A DNA stretch of 35,186 nucleotides from an uncultured Clostridia bacterium (GCA_904384205.1 CAJFJY010000017.1:1-35186); one strand, 5' to 3'. Positions 19,880-32,129 are shown, counted from the stretch's first letter. Made by a program: numbers and translations. The notes: generated from the letters alone by a model not told the origin.

Positions 19880-20641
19880 ATGGCAAAAAAAATTATATGG
19901 GCAATAGTTTTAATAGTGTTATTAGTATTAATAGGATGGGTAAGTTATGGATATTATATGAAATTAACAATGAATCCAGAAAATCCAGTTGCAACAATGG
20001 AAGTAGAAGGATTTGGAACAGTAAAAATGGAATTATATCCAGACCAAGCACCAGAAACAGTTGCAAACTTTATAGCATTAGCAAATAGAGGGTATTATAA
20101 TGGATCTTCATTTCATAGAGTAGTAAAAGACTTTATGATTCAAGGAGGAACTAAAAATGGAGACGGTTCTACAGAGCCAACATTAAAAGACCTAAAAGAT
20201 GATGGTAGCGATGATAAATATTCAATAAAAGGAGAATTCATTGCAAATGGAGTAAACAATACTATCAAATTTGAAGAAGGAGTAGTAGGTTTAGCTAGAT
20301 CTGATTATAGCCAAACTTCAGCATCATTAACAGATGAATCATATAATTCAGGATGTGCACAATTTTTCATAATGACACAAGAAAATGCAGGATTAAATGG
20401 TAATTACACAGCTTTTGGAAAAGTTATAGAAGGTATGGATGTAGTACACAACATAGAAAATGTTGAAGTAAAAGTAGCTGATAATTCAGAAGAAACAGGA
20501 AATACTGAAGAAAGTACGCCAGTAAATACAGTAAGAATAAGTTCAATTAGTGTAGATACTAAAGGAGTAGATTATGGCTTACCAGACACATTAGAATATT
20601 TTGATTATACAAATTGGTTCTATAGTCAATATGTAAATTAA
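19880..20641 (+). CDS. Cyclophilin-type peptidyl-prolyl isomerase, membrane-anchored
   Basis: Speeds cis-trans isomerisation of prolyl bonds, here probably outside the cell for secreted proteins. The 253-residue product has an N-terminal membrane anchor (about 4-25) and then the cyclophilin domain: SSFHRVVKDFMIQGG, FEEGVVGLARS and CAQFFIMT contain the usual active-site positions. An insertion between FMIQGG and the GLA region and an Asp/Glu/Thr-rich stretch (about 205-222) are lineage-specific. No lipobox is present, so it is anchored by the helix. AAGAAAGGA precedes the start, with a three-codon AUG-AAA-UAA in between. A terminator follows. Confidence 0.93.
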   Translation: MAKKIIWAIVLIVLLVLIGWVSYGYYMKLTMNPENPVATMEVEGFGTVKMELYPDQAPETVANFIALANRGYYNGSSFHRVVKDFMIQGGTKNGDGSTEPTLKDLKDDGSDDKYSIKGEFIANGVNNTIKFEEGVVGLARSDYSQTSASLTDESYNSGCAQFFIMTQENAGLNGNYTAFGKVIEGMDVVHNIENVEVKVADNSEETGNTEESTPVNTVRISSISVDTKGVDYGLPDTLEYFDYTNWFYSQYVN

Positions 20642-20645
20642 AAAG

Positions 20646-20683
20646 AAATTGCCAAAAGGGACGGGGCTTTTTGGCAATTTTTT
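20646..20683 (+). terminator. Terminator after the cyclophilin gene, with GGGACGG loop
   Basis: AAATTGCCAAAA (20646-20657) pairs with TTTTGGCAATTT (20669-20680), followed by more T. The loop GGGACGGGGC and the arm ATTGCCAA-AGGGACGG repeat the start of the large inverted repeat after rnr, so this terminator is related to the dispersed repeat family. Confidence 0.8.
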
Positions 20684-20692
20684 AAAATTTAC

Positions 20693-20721
20693 TTGAATTT
20701 AGATAAAATAAATGATAGAAT
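20693..20721 (+). promoter_or_regulatory. Promoter of pyrG
   Basis: TTGAAT (20693-20698) and TAGAAT (20716-20721) are 17 bases apart. The start would be near 20728, only a base or so before the leader hairpin. Confidence 0.55.
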
Positions 20722-20728
20722 GACAGTA

Positions 20729-20776
20729 GATTAAAAAAAAACCTATTTTGGCGATTTTTTTAATCTTTTTTTTTTA
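20729..20776 (+). promoter_or_regulatory. Terminator hairpin in the pyrG leader, candidate attenuator
   Basis: GATTAAAAAAA (20729-20739) pairs with TTTTTTTAATC (20755-20765), followed by about eleven T. It stands between the predicted pyrG promoter and the pyrG ribosome binding site. A terminator for the preceding gene already exists at 20646-20683, so this one most likely controls pyrG. In Bacillus, pyrG is controlled by a CTP-sensed attenuator at the same place, but the initial G run used there is not seen here. Confidence 0.5.
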
Positions 20777-20777
20777 G

Positions 20778-22406
<1,629 letters not shown>

Positions 22407-22676
22407 GTTTACACAAAGTGGAGGAATGTCTTGGCAAACCCAAGGAATAAAAATGTCTACAAATGCTCGTGGATGAGTAATGAAAAGTTTCTTCAGAGAT
22501 TCATTTGTCAAAAAACGTATTTTAAATTCGTTTTTGGCTATGAAGTCAGAATATTCACTTTGTGATTCAGTAAGTGAATATGCCGAGATAGAAGCAAAAT
22601 CATAAGTATTAGAATATTATTTATTGAATGTGAATATATTAAATGTGAAAAAATTGTGAATTTTTAAAAAAAGGTA
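22407..22676. other. Gap between pyrG and groES, no firm gene
   Basis: The stretch holds a 41-codon frame at 22480-22605 (MKSFFRDSFVKKRILNSFLA...) without a ribosome binding site. A 16-codon frame at 22425-22475 (MSWQTQGIKMSTNARG) directly follows GGAGG. Joined by a one-base shift they would read as one small protein of about 59 residues, which may be a broken gene. A hairpin, ATATTCACTT with AAGTGAATAT (10 bp), lies inside the second frame near 22550-22580. Three TGTGAA repeats stand at 22629, 22644 and 22655. None of this is enough to call a feature. Confidence 0.3.
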
Positions 22677-22705
22677 TTGACATTTTATATAATTGGGTAT
22701 AAATT
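22677..22705 (+). promoter_or_regulatory. Promoter of groES-groEL
   Basis: A perfect TTGACA (22677-22682) is followed by TATAAATT (22698-22705), giving a 15- to 17-base spacer depending on the -10 chosen. The transcription start falls within the CIRCE operator. Confidence 0.7.
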
Positions 22706-22706
22706 A

Positions 22707-22733
22707 TTAGCAGTCAGAAGTTAAGAGTGCTAA
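22707..22733. promoter_or_regulatory. CIRCE operator (HrcA binding site)
   Basis: TTAGCAGTC, nine bases, GAGTGCTAA: the consensus inverted repeat with one change in the left arm (G for C at its seventh base). It overlaps the transcription start and lies 37 bases before groES, the standard place for repression by HrcA. Confidence 0.93.
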
Positions 22734-23051
<318 letters not shown>

Positions 23052-23057
23052 TAAGAA

Positions 23058-24875
<1,818 letters not shown>

Positions 24876-24919
24876 AATTAAATAAAATAGAATAAAATAA
24901 AATAAAATTAAATTAAGTA

Positions 24920-24966
24920 AAAATCCTATAGTAATTTTATCGAATTATTTATAGGATTTTAATTTT
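24920..24966 (+). terminator. Terminator after groEL
   Basis: AAAATCCTATA (24920-24930) pairs perfectly with TATAGGATTTT (24950-24960), with a 19-base loop and a following AATTTT. Confidence 0.75.
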
Positions 24967-25048
24967 CATTCCAATCAAGCGTAGAAACTAAAAAAATGCT
25001 ATAATAGCAACATTTCAAAAAATATTGACTGAGAATTGTAACTTCGAA

Positions 25049-25107
25049 ACCTGTCCCAGATTGACCAAAAATGGTTAATTGGTACCTGTCCCCAATTGAC
25101 CAAAAAA
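25049..25107. repeat. Dispersed GTCCC repeat, tandem pair (copy 2)
   Basis: Two 24-base near-identical units, ACCTGTCCC(C/A)..ATTGACCAAAAA, lie at 25049-25072 and 25084-25107. The second unit contains GTCCCCAATTGACCA, also present next to copy 1 upstream of alaS. Between them stands GGTTAATTGG, a degenerate inverted version of the same words. Confidence 0.65.
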
Positions 25108-25123
25108 TAATACTTAAAATCAA

Positions 25124-25152
25124 TTGCATTTTATTTAAATATGTGATAAAAT
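25124..25152 (+). promoter_or_regulatory. Promoter of secG
   Basis: TTGCAT (25124-25129) and TAAAAT (25147-25152) are 17 bases apart, about 50 bases before secG. Confidence 0.6.
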
Positions 25153-25202
25153 AGCTCTTGAATTTAAAAAAGTGCTCAAAATAAGCAGAGAGGAGTAAAC
25201 AA

Positions 25203-25451
25203 ATGGAAATAGCAAGAACAATTGTGACAGTGATTTATTTTATAATTGCTGTAGCAGTAATAATATTAGCATTGATGCAATCAAAAGAAGATTCAGGGTT
25301 ATCTTCAACAATAACAGGTTCTTCTACAAATAACTTTTATGAAAAAAATAAAAGTAGAACAAAAGAAGGAAAGTTGAAAAGATGGACTGTTATTAACTCA
25401 ATAATATTTGCAGTATTAACAGTTGTTTTAGGAATATTATATATGGCATAA
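25203..25451 (+). CDS. secG: Preprotein translocase subunit SecG
   Basis: Small accessory subunit of the SecYEG channel. The 82-residue product has two membrane helices (about 3-25 and 60-81) around a cytoplasmic loop with LMQSKEDSGLSSTITGSS, the typical SecG segment. GAGAGGAG precedes the ATG. rnr follows after 66 bases, the usual secG-rnr pairing of Firmicutes. Confidence 0.93.
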   Translation: MEIARTIVTVIYFIIAVAVIILALMQSKEDSGLSSTITGSSTNNFYEKNKSRTKEGKLKRWTVINSIIFAVLTVVLGILYMA

Positions 25452-25517
25452 GGGCAGTTTTTTAAATTGTCCTTTTTGTATTGTAGAATAGTTTGACTTA
25501 AGAAGGAAAGTGAAGAA

Positions 25518-27638
25518 ATGAATAAAAAAGAAGAAGTAATATTAAATTTGATGAAAGATGATGATTATGTGCCGATGAAGGCTAAGGAGTTAGCCATGAT
25601 ATTAGGAGTTCCTAAAAAAGATTATAATGAATTTTTGGAAATTTTAAATAATCTTGAAATGAATTTTAAAATAGGAAAAAATAAGAAAAAAAGGTATAGA
25701 GTAATCGAAGAAGATTATCAAGAGGGAATATACAGGAGAAATGCAAAAGGATACGGATTTGTAAAAATAGAAGGACAAGATGAAGAAGTATACATATCAA
25801 AAGAAAATTCTTTAAATGCATTAAATGGAGATAAAGTTGTAATCGAGATAATAGAAGAAAAGAACAAAGTAAAGAGTGCAGAAGGAAAAATAAAGAGGAT
25901 TATTAAACATGAAAAAGAGACTGTTGTAGGGACATTTCAAAATAATAAAAATTTCGGTTTTGTAATTCCAGATGATAGAAATTTCGGAACAGATATATTT
26001 ATATCTAAAAACGATTTTGGAAAAGCAAGAGATGGTCATAAAGTCTTAGTTAAAATTACAAAATATCCAATGAATAATAAAAAAGCAGAGGGTAAAGTAA
26101 TAGAAGTATTAGGAAAACCAAATGAGGCAGGCATAGACATGCTTTCTCTGATTAAAGAATATAATTTGCCTTCAAAATTTCCAGAACCAGTTGTAGAAGA
26201 AGCAAAAAAATATGGAAAAGAAATAGACAAAAAAGATATAAAAAATAGAGTCGATTTAAGAAATGATATAATTTTTACAATAGATGGAGAAGATGCCAAA
26301 GATTTAGATGATGCAGTAAGAGTAGAAAAACTTAAAAATGGAAACTATAAGCTAGATGTCCATATTGCAGATGTTAGCAACTATGTAAAAGAAGGCAGTT
26401 TATTAGATAGAGAAGCTCTAATTAGAGGAACTAGTATATATATGCTAGGAAGAGTTATTCCAATGCTTCCAAGAGAATTATCAAATGGAATTTGTAGCTT
26501 AAATGCAGGAGAAGATAGATTTACACTTTCTTGTTCAATGGAAATAGATCCAAAAGGAAATGTAATATCATCAGAAGTATATAAAGGCGTTATCAATGTT
26601 ACAGAAAGAATGAATTATCATGATGTACAAGCAATACTAGATAAATCTGATGAAAAAGTATTAAAAAAATATGAAAAATATATAAAAGACTTTGAATTAA
26701 TGACAGAATTAGCTAACATACTAAAAGAAAAAAGGCTAAATGCAGGTTATTTGAATCTAGATATACCAGAAAGCAAAATAGATTTAGATATAAATGGACA
26801 TGCTATAAATGTAGGAAAATATGAAACAAGTTTTAGTAATGAAATAATAGAACAATTTATGCTAACTGCAAACGAAACAGTAGCAGAAAAGTTTTATTGG
26901 CTAGATGCACCATTTATATACAGAGTACATGAAGAACCAGATTTAGATAAAGTAAAAGAGTTAAATAAGTTTTTATTTGATTTTGGATTAAGAATAAAAA
27001 TAGTAGGAGATAAAGTATATCCAAAAGAATTTGAAAAAGTATTAGAAGAAATAAAAGGAAAAGAAGAAGAAAGAGTAATATCAACATTAATATTAAGAAC
27101 ATTAAAAGTTGCAAGGTATGAAGCAGAAAATAAAGGACATTTTGGAATAGCAAGTAAATGTTATTGCCATTTTACATCTCCAATTAGAAGATATCCAGAT
27201 TTATTTATACATAGAGTAATATCAAAATATTTAGAACAAAGTTATAATGTAGATGAAGAATTTGTGGAAGATTATAAGGAAAAAGCAACATCAAGAGCAT
27301 ATCAGTCATCAGAAAGAGAAAAAATAGCAACAAAAGTGGAAAGAGATAGTGAAGACCTTAAAAAAGCAGAATATATGGAATCTAAAATCGGAGAGGAATA
27401 CGAAGGAATTATATCATCTGTTACACAATTTGGAATATTTGTGGAACTAGAAAATACTGTAGAAGGTTTAATTAGATTTGAAGATTTAGGAGATGAATAT
27501 TTCATATATGATGAAAACAGAAAAAGGCTAATAGGAGAAAAGAGCCACAAAACATATAAAATAGGAGATAAAATAAAAATAAGAGTAAAAAAAGCTAACA
27601 AAATGTTAAGACAAATAGATTTTGAAATTTGCCAATAG
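25518..27638 (+). CDS. rnr: Ribonuclease R
   Basis: A 3'-5' exoribonuclease that degrades structured RNA and takes part in trans-translation and rRNA quality control. The 706-residue product has an N-terminal winged helix (about 1-65), cold-shock domains (about 70-220), the RNB catalytic domain (about 245-570) with TIDGEDAKDLDDAV holding the metal-binding aspartates, and a C-terminal S1 domain (about 620-704). AAGAAGGAAAG precedes the start. Its TAG stop is embedded in the left arm of the large inverted repeat. smpB, often next, is not present. Confidence 0.96.
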   Translation: MNKKEEVILNLMKDDDYVPMKAKELAMILGVPKKDYNEFLEILNNLEMNFKIGKNKKKRYRVIEEDYQEGIYRRNAKGYGFVKIEGQDEEVYISKENSLNALNGDKVVIEIIEEKNKVKSAEGKIKRIIKHEKETVVGTFQNNKNFGFVIPDDRNFGTDIFISKNDFGKARDGHKVLVKITKYPMNNKKAEGKVIEVLGKPNEAGIDMLSLIKEYNLPSKFPEPVVEEAKKYGKEIDKKDIKNRVDLRNDIIFTIDGEDAKDLDDAVRVEKLKNGNYKLDVHIADVSNYVKEGSLLDREALIRGTSIYMLGRVIPMLPRELSNGICSLNAGEDRFTLSCSMEIDPKGNVISSEVYKGVINVTERMNYHDVQAILDKSDEKVLKKYEKYIKDFELMTELANILKEKRLNAGYLNLDIPESKIDLDINGHAINVGKYETSFSNEIIEQFMLTANETVAEKFYWLDAPFIYRVHEEPDLDKVKELNKFLFDFGLRIKIVGDKVYPKEFEKVLEEIKGKEEERVISTLILRTLKVARYEAENKGHFGIASKCYCHFTSPIRRYPDLFIHRVISKYLEQSYNVDEEFVEDYKEKATSRAYQSSEREKIATKVERDSEDLKKAEYMESKIGEEYEGIISSVTQFGIFVELENTVEGLIRFEDLGDEYFIYDENRKRLIGEKSHKTYKIGDKIKIRVKKANKMLRQIDFEICQ

Positions 27639-27775
27639 GGACGGACTCAGGGAAAAAGGGGGAAAAAGGGGACGGACCCCAAAATCCCTCCTGTATTAAA
27701 TAGTAATAAAGTTAAATATTAAGGAGGGATTTTGGGGTCCGTCCCCTTTTTCCCTGAGTCCGTCCCTATTGGCAA
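27629..27775. repeat. Large inverted repeat between rnr and the germination operon (GGGACGG family)
   Basis: Left arm 27629-27692 and right arm 27722-27775 are complementary over 54 bp. The left arm carries an extra 10 bases, a second copy of GGGGGAAAAA. The loop is about 29 bases. The left arm includes the rnr stop codon, and the right arm ends two bases before the stop of the opposite gene. RNA from either strand would fold into a very stable hairpin, a likely two-way transcription barrier though without a T run. The GGGACGG and GTCCGTCCC words tie it to the dispersed repeats. Confidence 0.85.
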
Positions 27776-27777
27776 TT

Positions 27778-27957
27778 TTAAACATTAATAAACATTAAGA
27801 TATTAGAAAATATAACTGCAACAATTCCAGTAATGATAAACGAAATTCCACCAAATTTATTATTTTCTTCTTTAATTTCATATATTCCATAAGCAATACA
27901 TCTAAGCAAAATATATAAAGTAAAAATTAAAAATATAATATCAAATATTAAAGACAT
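27778..27957 (-). CDS. Two-helix small membrane protein, possible germinant-receptor D subunit
   Basis: A 59-residue protein with two membrane helices (about 3-24 and 37-58) joined by a charged loop (YEIKEENNKFGG). The ATG at 27957 has GGAGG five bases upstream; a longer frame from 27978 does not. It follows the GerC-type gene by 23 bases on the same strand, so it is the fourth gene of the operon. Some Bacillus germinant receptors include a small two-helix D protein that modulates receptor function. Size, topology and position match; sequence homology could not be checked. Confidence 0.62.
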   Translation of the reverse strand: MSLIFDIIFLIFTLYILLRCIAYGIYEIKEENNKFGGISFIITGIVAVIFSNILMFINV

Positions 27958-27980
27958 AAGAACCTCCATATAATACACGA

Positions 27981-29207
27981 TTACATTAATAAAAATCCAG
28001 ATTTTACATTTGTATCAACTGTTACATCAAAGAAAGAATTTTTGTAATTTTTTTGCCAATTATATTTACCACTTTCTTCAAGAGTAAAGAAATTATTCAA
28101 AGCATGTTCTCCAAAACCATTTATGTCACTATTTAAGTCCTTAGAAGTTTTGTATAAATAACTTGTAAATACAGATCTTAAATAACTATTACATGATTCA
28201 GAAATAGCAATTAAATTTACATTATCTAAATAATCAGAAGTTTTAGTCATTGAATAAATTCTTCCTGTAAATTTATAGTCGACTTTTATATATGGAGAAC
28301 CATTTATAATATCTACATTAATTCTGCAATCTTTAGCAGGTGTTAGATAAATATCTATATATTTACTATCATCATTAGGAGCAGGAACAGAAATTAGAAA
28401 GCCATCAATATCATTTCTAGTACATAAAAAACATAAATTTTCAATAGCAGTTAATTCTCCAACTAATTTATCATCTTTAAACACAGCAAGACCAACATTT
28501 TCAGAACGCAAATCTCCTGTAACAGAAGAGTCGTTTGCTTTTATTGCAGAATCTTTTTGAGAGTTAATGCTAGTATCTGGATTATTCTGTTCTGAATTAA
28601 TTCCGCCTAATATTGCAAAAGCCTCACAATTTTTGCAATTCAAATGATTAAAAAAATCACCTATTGTTGCATCTGTAGTAAAGCCTGTATACTGGCTAGA
28701 GTTATTATAAACTTCATAATACTTTGTTAAAAGTGGCTCTAATAATGGCTTAGAGTTTTCGATATAAGACTTAGCAGAACATTTACTAATTACTATATTT
28801 GTTGATGGTCTAACTTGATTATCATTCATTAATGTAAAAATTTCATCAGAAATGCCCTGTGATGCTAATTCTTCTGAAAATACAATTAACTTGCAATGAG
28901 ATAAACTCAATTCTTTTCCTATATATGAATTCATAAGATTTATTGCAGAACTTATAGAAGATGCATTTATAGTGTTTATTATTGATTCAGCCTTTTCCGT
29001 AGTTCCAGTTTCTGAAACAGATGAAGCAGGAGTAAATTGGAATGTAACTTTTAAATTATTATTTTCAGAAGTATCTATAGCCATTGCAACGACTATTGCA
29101 ATATTACTTAAATTTATTGCTCTATATGAAGAATTAAAGCCAATTGTAAGTACTATAATAATGAAGAAAATAATAATTTTTTTAATTTTGTTCTTGATTT
29201 TGGACAC
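27981..29207 (-). CDS. GerAC-family germinant receptor subunit C, apparently not a lipoprotein
   Basis: Third subunit of a nutrient germinant receptor in the inner spore membrane. The 408-residue product has the family's N-terminal INLSNIAIVVAMAIDT, a central domain and the C-terminal GerAC fold. Homologs carry a lipobox ending in Cys just before that segment. Here the region reads IIIVLTIGFNSSYRAIN, with no Cys, so it would be held by the N-terminal helix (about 11-25) instead. The GTG at 29207 overlaps the preceding gene by 26 bases, implying coupled translation. Its ribosome binding site is merged with the start codon, so the exact start is uncertain. Confidence 0.85.
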   Translation of the reverse strand: MSKIKNKIKKIIIFFIIIVLTIGFNSSYRAINLSNIAIVVAMAIDTSENNNLKVTFQFTPASSVSETGTTEKAESIINTINASSISSAINLMNSYIGKELSLSHCKLIVFSEELASQGISDEIFTLMNDNQVRPSTNIVISKCSAKSYIENSKPLLEPLLTKYYEVYNNSSQYTGFTTDATIGDFFNHLNCKNCEAFAILGGINSEQNNPDTSINSQKDSAIKANDSSVTGDLRSENVGLAVFKDDKLVGELTAIENLCFLCTRNDIDGFLISVPAPNDDSKYIDIYLTPAKDCRINVDIINGSPYIKVDYKFTGRIYSMTKTSDYLDNVNLIAISESCNSYLRSVFTSYLYKTSKDLNSDINGFGEHALNNFFTLEESGKYNWQKNYKNSFFDVTVDTNVKSGFLLM

Positions 29208-30288
29208 CTTCTTTCTTTTTTCTTATATTTGCAAAAATAAGAATTGCAAAACTTAATAAAAATACAACAGCTAATATAATGTATTTATAAACTGTATCTC
29301 CAATAAATCTAGAATCAGCAATAGTCTTTGGAAGTAATGCAATACCAAATATGAATAAAGGAAATATAAATGCCAAAGGTTTTAAGTATTTAATTTTAGT
29401 TATTTTCTTAAACGCAAACATCGAAAAATGACAAGCAATACTTAAATAACAACATATTTCTAAAACCCATATTAAAAGAAAAATTGCATCTAATCGTTGA
29501 AAAAATGTTCCAAATTCTATATAACTTGCAGCAGTATATAATGGTAATATTTCGTCTACTGTATCAAAAAACGAAAACATAAATAAAATAGTAGATGTGC
29601 AAAGTAATAAATAAAAAACACAGACCAAAACAGATGTAATTGCAATTTTTTTCATTTTCTCAGGTTCTTTTAATAATGGAGGTATAAAATATAAACAAGA
29701 AATACCACCAAATGCTACAATATTTCCAATTCCATAGATAAAAGTGTTATATATTCCATCTCCTAATATTGGTAATGCTCTTTGAAATGAAAAATTTTGT
29801 ATATTACCTATAAAGAGAAATATAATACTTATAATTACAATAGGTAAAATAATTGAAACAGCTTTAACATTTGAAGAAAAGTGTAATGTATTGGTATAAC
29901 AAAGAGTTACTATAAAAGCCAAAATAATAAATGCAATATTGGTATTTGGAAAATAAATTACTTTTAATCCTTCAGCAAAATTTCTTAAAAGAATACCAGA
30001 GCTACTTAAAAAATATACTATAAAAATTATGCCAATTATGTTTTTTAGAAAAGGACCTCCTAGATATTCTGAAACATCAATAATATCTTGACCTTGGAAT
30101 TTTTTAAATAATTGATATATAAGATAAGCTAATATCAGTGCTAGTATAGAAACATATATAAGATTTAATATAGTTGCAGATTTTGTTTCTTTTAAAAGTG
30201 TAGTAGGTAAAGTAACTATAGTATGTGATACAATTACTGTGACAACTAGCATAATAGCTTGTTTGGTTGTTATCTTTAAATCAGGCAT
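29182..30288 (-). CDS. GerAB-family germinant receptor permease subunit B
   Basis: Amino acid-permease-like subunit that binds the small-molecule germinant. The 368-residue product has about ten membrane helices spread over its length and starts MPDLKITTKQAIMLVVTVIV, the common opening of the family. The N-terminal half includes LGGPFLKNIIGIIFIVYF. AAGGAGT precedes the ATG. It lies 90 bases after the A subunit and overlaps the C subunit gene. The germinant cannot be predicted from sequence. Confidence 0.92.
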   Translation of the reverse strand: MPDLKITTKQAIMLVVTVIVSHTIVTLPTTLLKETKSATILNLIYVSILALILAYLIYQLFKKFQGQDIIDVSEYLGGPFLKNIIGIIFIVYFLSSSGILLRNFAEGLKVIYFPNTNIAFIILAFIVTLCYTNTLHFSSNVKAVSIILPIVIISIIFLFIGNIQNFSFQRALPILGDGIYNTFIYGIGNIVAFGGISCLYFIPPLLKEPEKMKKIAITSVLVCVFYLLLCTSTILFMFSFFDTVDEILPLYTAASYIEFGTFFQRLDAIFLLIWVLEICCYLSIACHFSMFAFKKITKIKYLKPLAFIFPLFIFGIALLPKTIADSRFIGDTVYKYIILAVVFLLSFAILIFANIRKKKEGVQNQEQN

Positions 30289-30378
30289 TAAAAACTCCTT
30301 TCATAATTAATAAATTATTATATTTTAATGATATTAAAATTTTCATGTTACTGACAGTAAAAAGTAATTTATTAATAA

Positions 30379-32073
30379 TTATTTATTTTGATACTTCCAT
30401 TTCATAGAAATATGTTCTTGTTTTTTGTCTTTTTGTGCATTTAAAAAACTTGCTCTATATTCTCTTTTCCAAATAGGGGGAAGAAAATAGCCATAACCTT
30501 TTGTGTTTTCTAAACTAGATACACCAACCATATATGGAACTCCAAATGATTTTGTATCACAAAGAATAGCTAAATAAACAAATAAACCTAATGCAATGCC
30601 AAGGAAACCTGCGGCATAGCCTAAAAAGATAAATAAATATCTAAAATACCTTAAGTGAAAGCCAAAAGTATAATCAGGAATTGCGAATGATGATATACCA
30701 GTAATTGCAACAATAATAATCAATATTGGACTTACAATTCCCGCACTAACAGCAGCTTGACCTAAAATAATACCGCCAACAATACCTATAGTAGAACCTA
30801 TAGGTGATGGAATACGAAGACCAGCTTCTCTAATTAAATCAAAAGAAACTTCCATAATTAAAAGTTCAAAGATTACAGGGAATGGTACAGTATCTCTTGA
30901 AGCAAGTATTGAGAAAAGAAGTTCAGTAGGTAAAAATTCTTGGTGAAAGCTTGTTATTGCTACATATAACCCAGGTAATAATAATGCAAAAGTAGCAGCA
31001 ATAAATCTAATAGCTTTTATAAAATTAGAATAATTGGCTTTCAAATTTCTATCATCAGGAGATTTCAAAAAATCTACAAAAACAGCTGGAGTAATTAACG
31101 CATAAGGCGAACCATTTACAATAATAACAACCCTACCTTCTAGTAAATAAGCAGAAGCTTTATCTGGTCTTTCAGTTGACAAAATATCTGGAACAGATAA
31201 ATCATTTTCATCAGAAATTAATTCTTCTAATTGACCAGCAGAAAGTAGTGCATCAACACCAAGATTATTTAATCTATATCTTACTTCTCCAATTAAATCA
31301 GTATTTGCTATATTTTTTATATAACATAAACAACACTTTGTTTTTGAAACTTTTCCAATAGGAATATTTTCGATTGTTAGATTTTCATTATTAATAATTC
31401 TTCTTAAAAGAGAAGTATTAGTTCTTATATTTTCAACAAAAGCTTCGTGAGAACCTTTTATAACAATTTCATTTGTAGGTTTTTCAACGCTTCTTTGCTG
31501 AAATCCTTTGATTTCTATATTAAAAGCAATTGGTAAAGTATCTACAAATAATGCACAATTTCCAGAATTAATACCAGAAAAACATTCTGAAAAAGTCTTA
31601 ACCTCTTTCAAATCATTTTGAGGAATTAAGCAATTTTTTAAATAATCGCTTAAATTAAATTTTTTGACTTTTCGAATAGTAACATTATTAGTAACAGACT
31701 CATATACAACTTTGTTTTGGTCTCCTTCAAACAAATTATTTTTGTTTCTCATCATTAAAGGCTCTAAAACAAAGTCATTTAGCATTTGAGTATTTATCAT
31801 ACCATCAAAATATAAAATAAATGCGTGAAATTGTTTACCTCTAGCATTTAGAGTAAATTCTCTTAATACAATATCACTATTTATTAATGTATTATACTTA
31901 CTTTTTACATAATCTAAATTGACATTTACACTAGAAAAAATTTTAGTCTTATCTTCAGAAAAATTGTCTTCTTTATTTTCATCTTGTTCATATGGCTTTT
32001 CTAAAAGGGAAAAGGAATAATCATTTTCTGGTGTATATTTAATTAAATTTGAAAATATATTTTTTATATTCAT
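30379..32073 (-). CDS. GerAA-family germinant receptor subunit A
   Basis: First and largest receptor subunit. The 564-residue product has a long hydrophilic N-terminal part (about 1-310) and a C-terminal membrane region (about 320-535). The sequence includes DALLSAGQLEELI, EGRVVIIVNGSPYALITPAVFVDFLKSPDD and PVIFELLIMEVSFDLIREAGLRIP, well-known GerA family stretches. The ATG at 32073 is preferred: GGAG stands six bases before it, while the in-frame ATG at 32085 overlaps that site. A forespore-type promoter candidate lies upstream. The A-B-C order is that of Bacillus-type receptors. Confidence 0.93.
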   Translation of the reverse strand: MNIKNIFSNLIKYTPENDYSFSLLEKPYEQDENKEDNFSEDKTKIFSSVNVNLDYVKSKYNTLINSDIVLREFTLNARGKQFHAFILYFDGMINTQMLNDFVLEPLMMRNKNNLFEGDQNKVVYESVTNNVTIRKVKKFNLSDYLKNCLIPQNDLKEVKTFSECFSGINSGNCALFVDTLPIAFNIEIKGFQQRSVEKPTNEIVIKGSHEAFVENIRTNTSLLRRIINNENLTIENIPIGKVSKTKCCLCYIKNIANTDLIGEVRYRLNNLGVDALLSAGQLEELISDENDLSVPDILSTERPDKASAYLLEGRVVIIVNGSPYALITPAVFVDFLKSPDDRNLKANYSNFIKAIRFIAATFALLLPGLYVAITSFHQEFLPTELLFSILASRDTVPFPVIFELLIMEVSFDLIREAGLRIPSPIGSTIGIVGGIILGQAAVSAGIVSPILIIIVAITGISSFAIPDYTFGFHLRYFRYLFIFLGYAAGFLGIALGLFVYLAILCDTKSFGVPYMVGVSSLENTKGYGYFLPPIWKREYRASFLNAQKDKKQEHISMKWKYQNK

Positions 32074-32100
32074 TTTAAACTCCATAAAAATCTTTTATAC

Positions 32101-32129
32101 TATTATTTCTAAAATTTGAAAAAATATAC
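32101..32129 (-). promoter_or_regulatory. Possible sigma-G-type promoter of the germination operon
   Basis: On the minus strand GTATA (32129-32125), 17 bases, AATAATA (32107-32101) fits the forespore pattern GHATR-N17/18-CATnHTA except for its first -10 base. Receptor operons are normally under sigma G, so location adds weight, but AT-rich DNA gives such matches easily. Confidence 0.35.

Larger units (their letters stand above)
24876..25202. other. Intergenic region between groEL and secG
   Basis: It opens with a low-complexity AATAAA/AAATT run (24880-24915) and then the groEL terminator. A TGCTATAAT extended -10 follows near 24999-25007, without an obvious gene after it. A pair of GTCCC-core direct repeats (25049-25107) and the secG promoter complete it. 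No ORF with a ribosome binding site was seen. Confidence 0.5.

Noticed and set aside
25049-25107. Direct repeat pair as a CRISPR remnant
   Set aside because: Only two units with an 11-base gap, no spacer pattern, and the words recur in other intergenic repeats.
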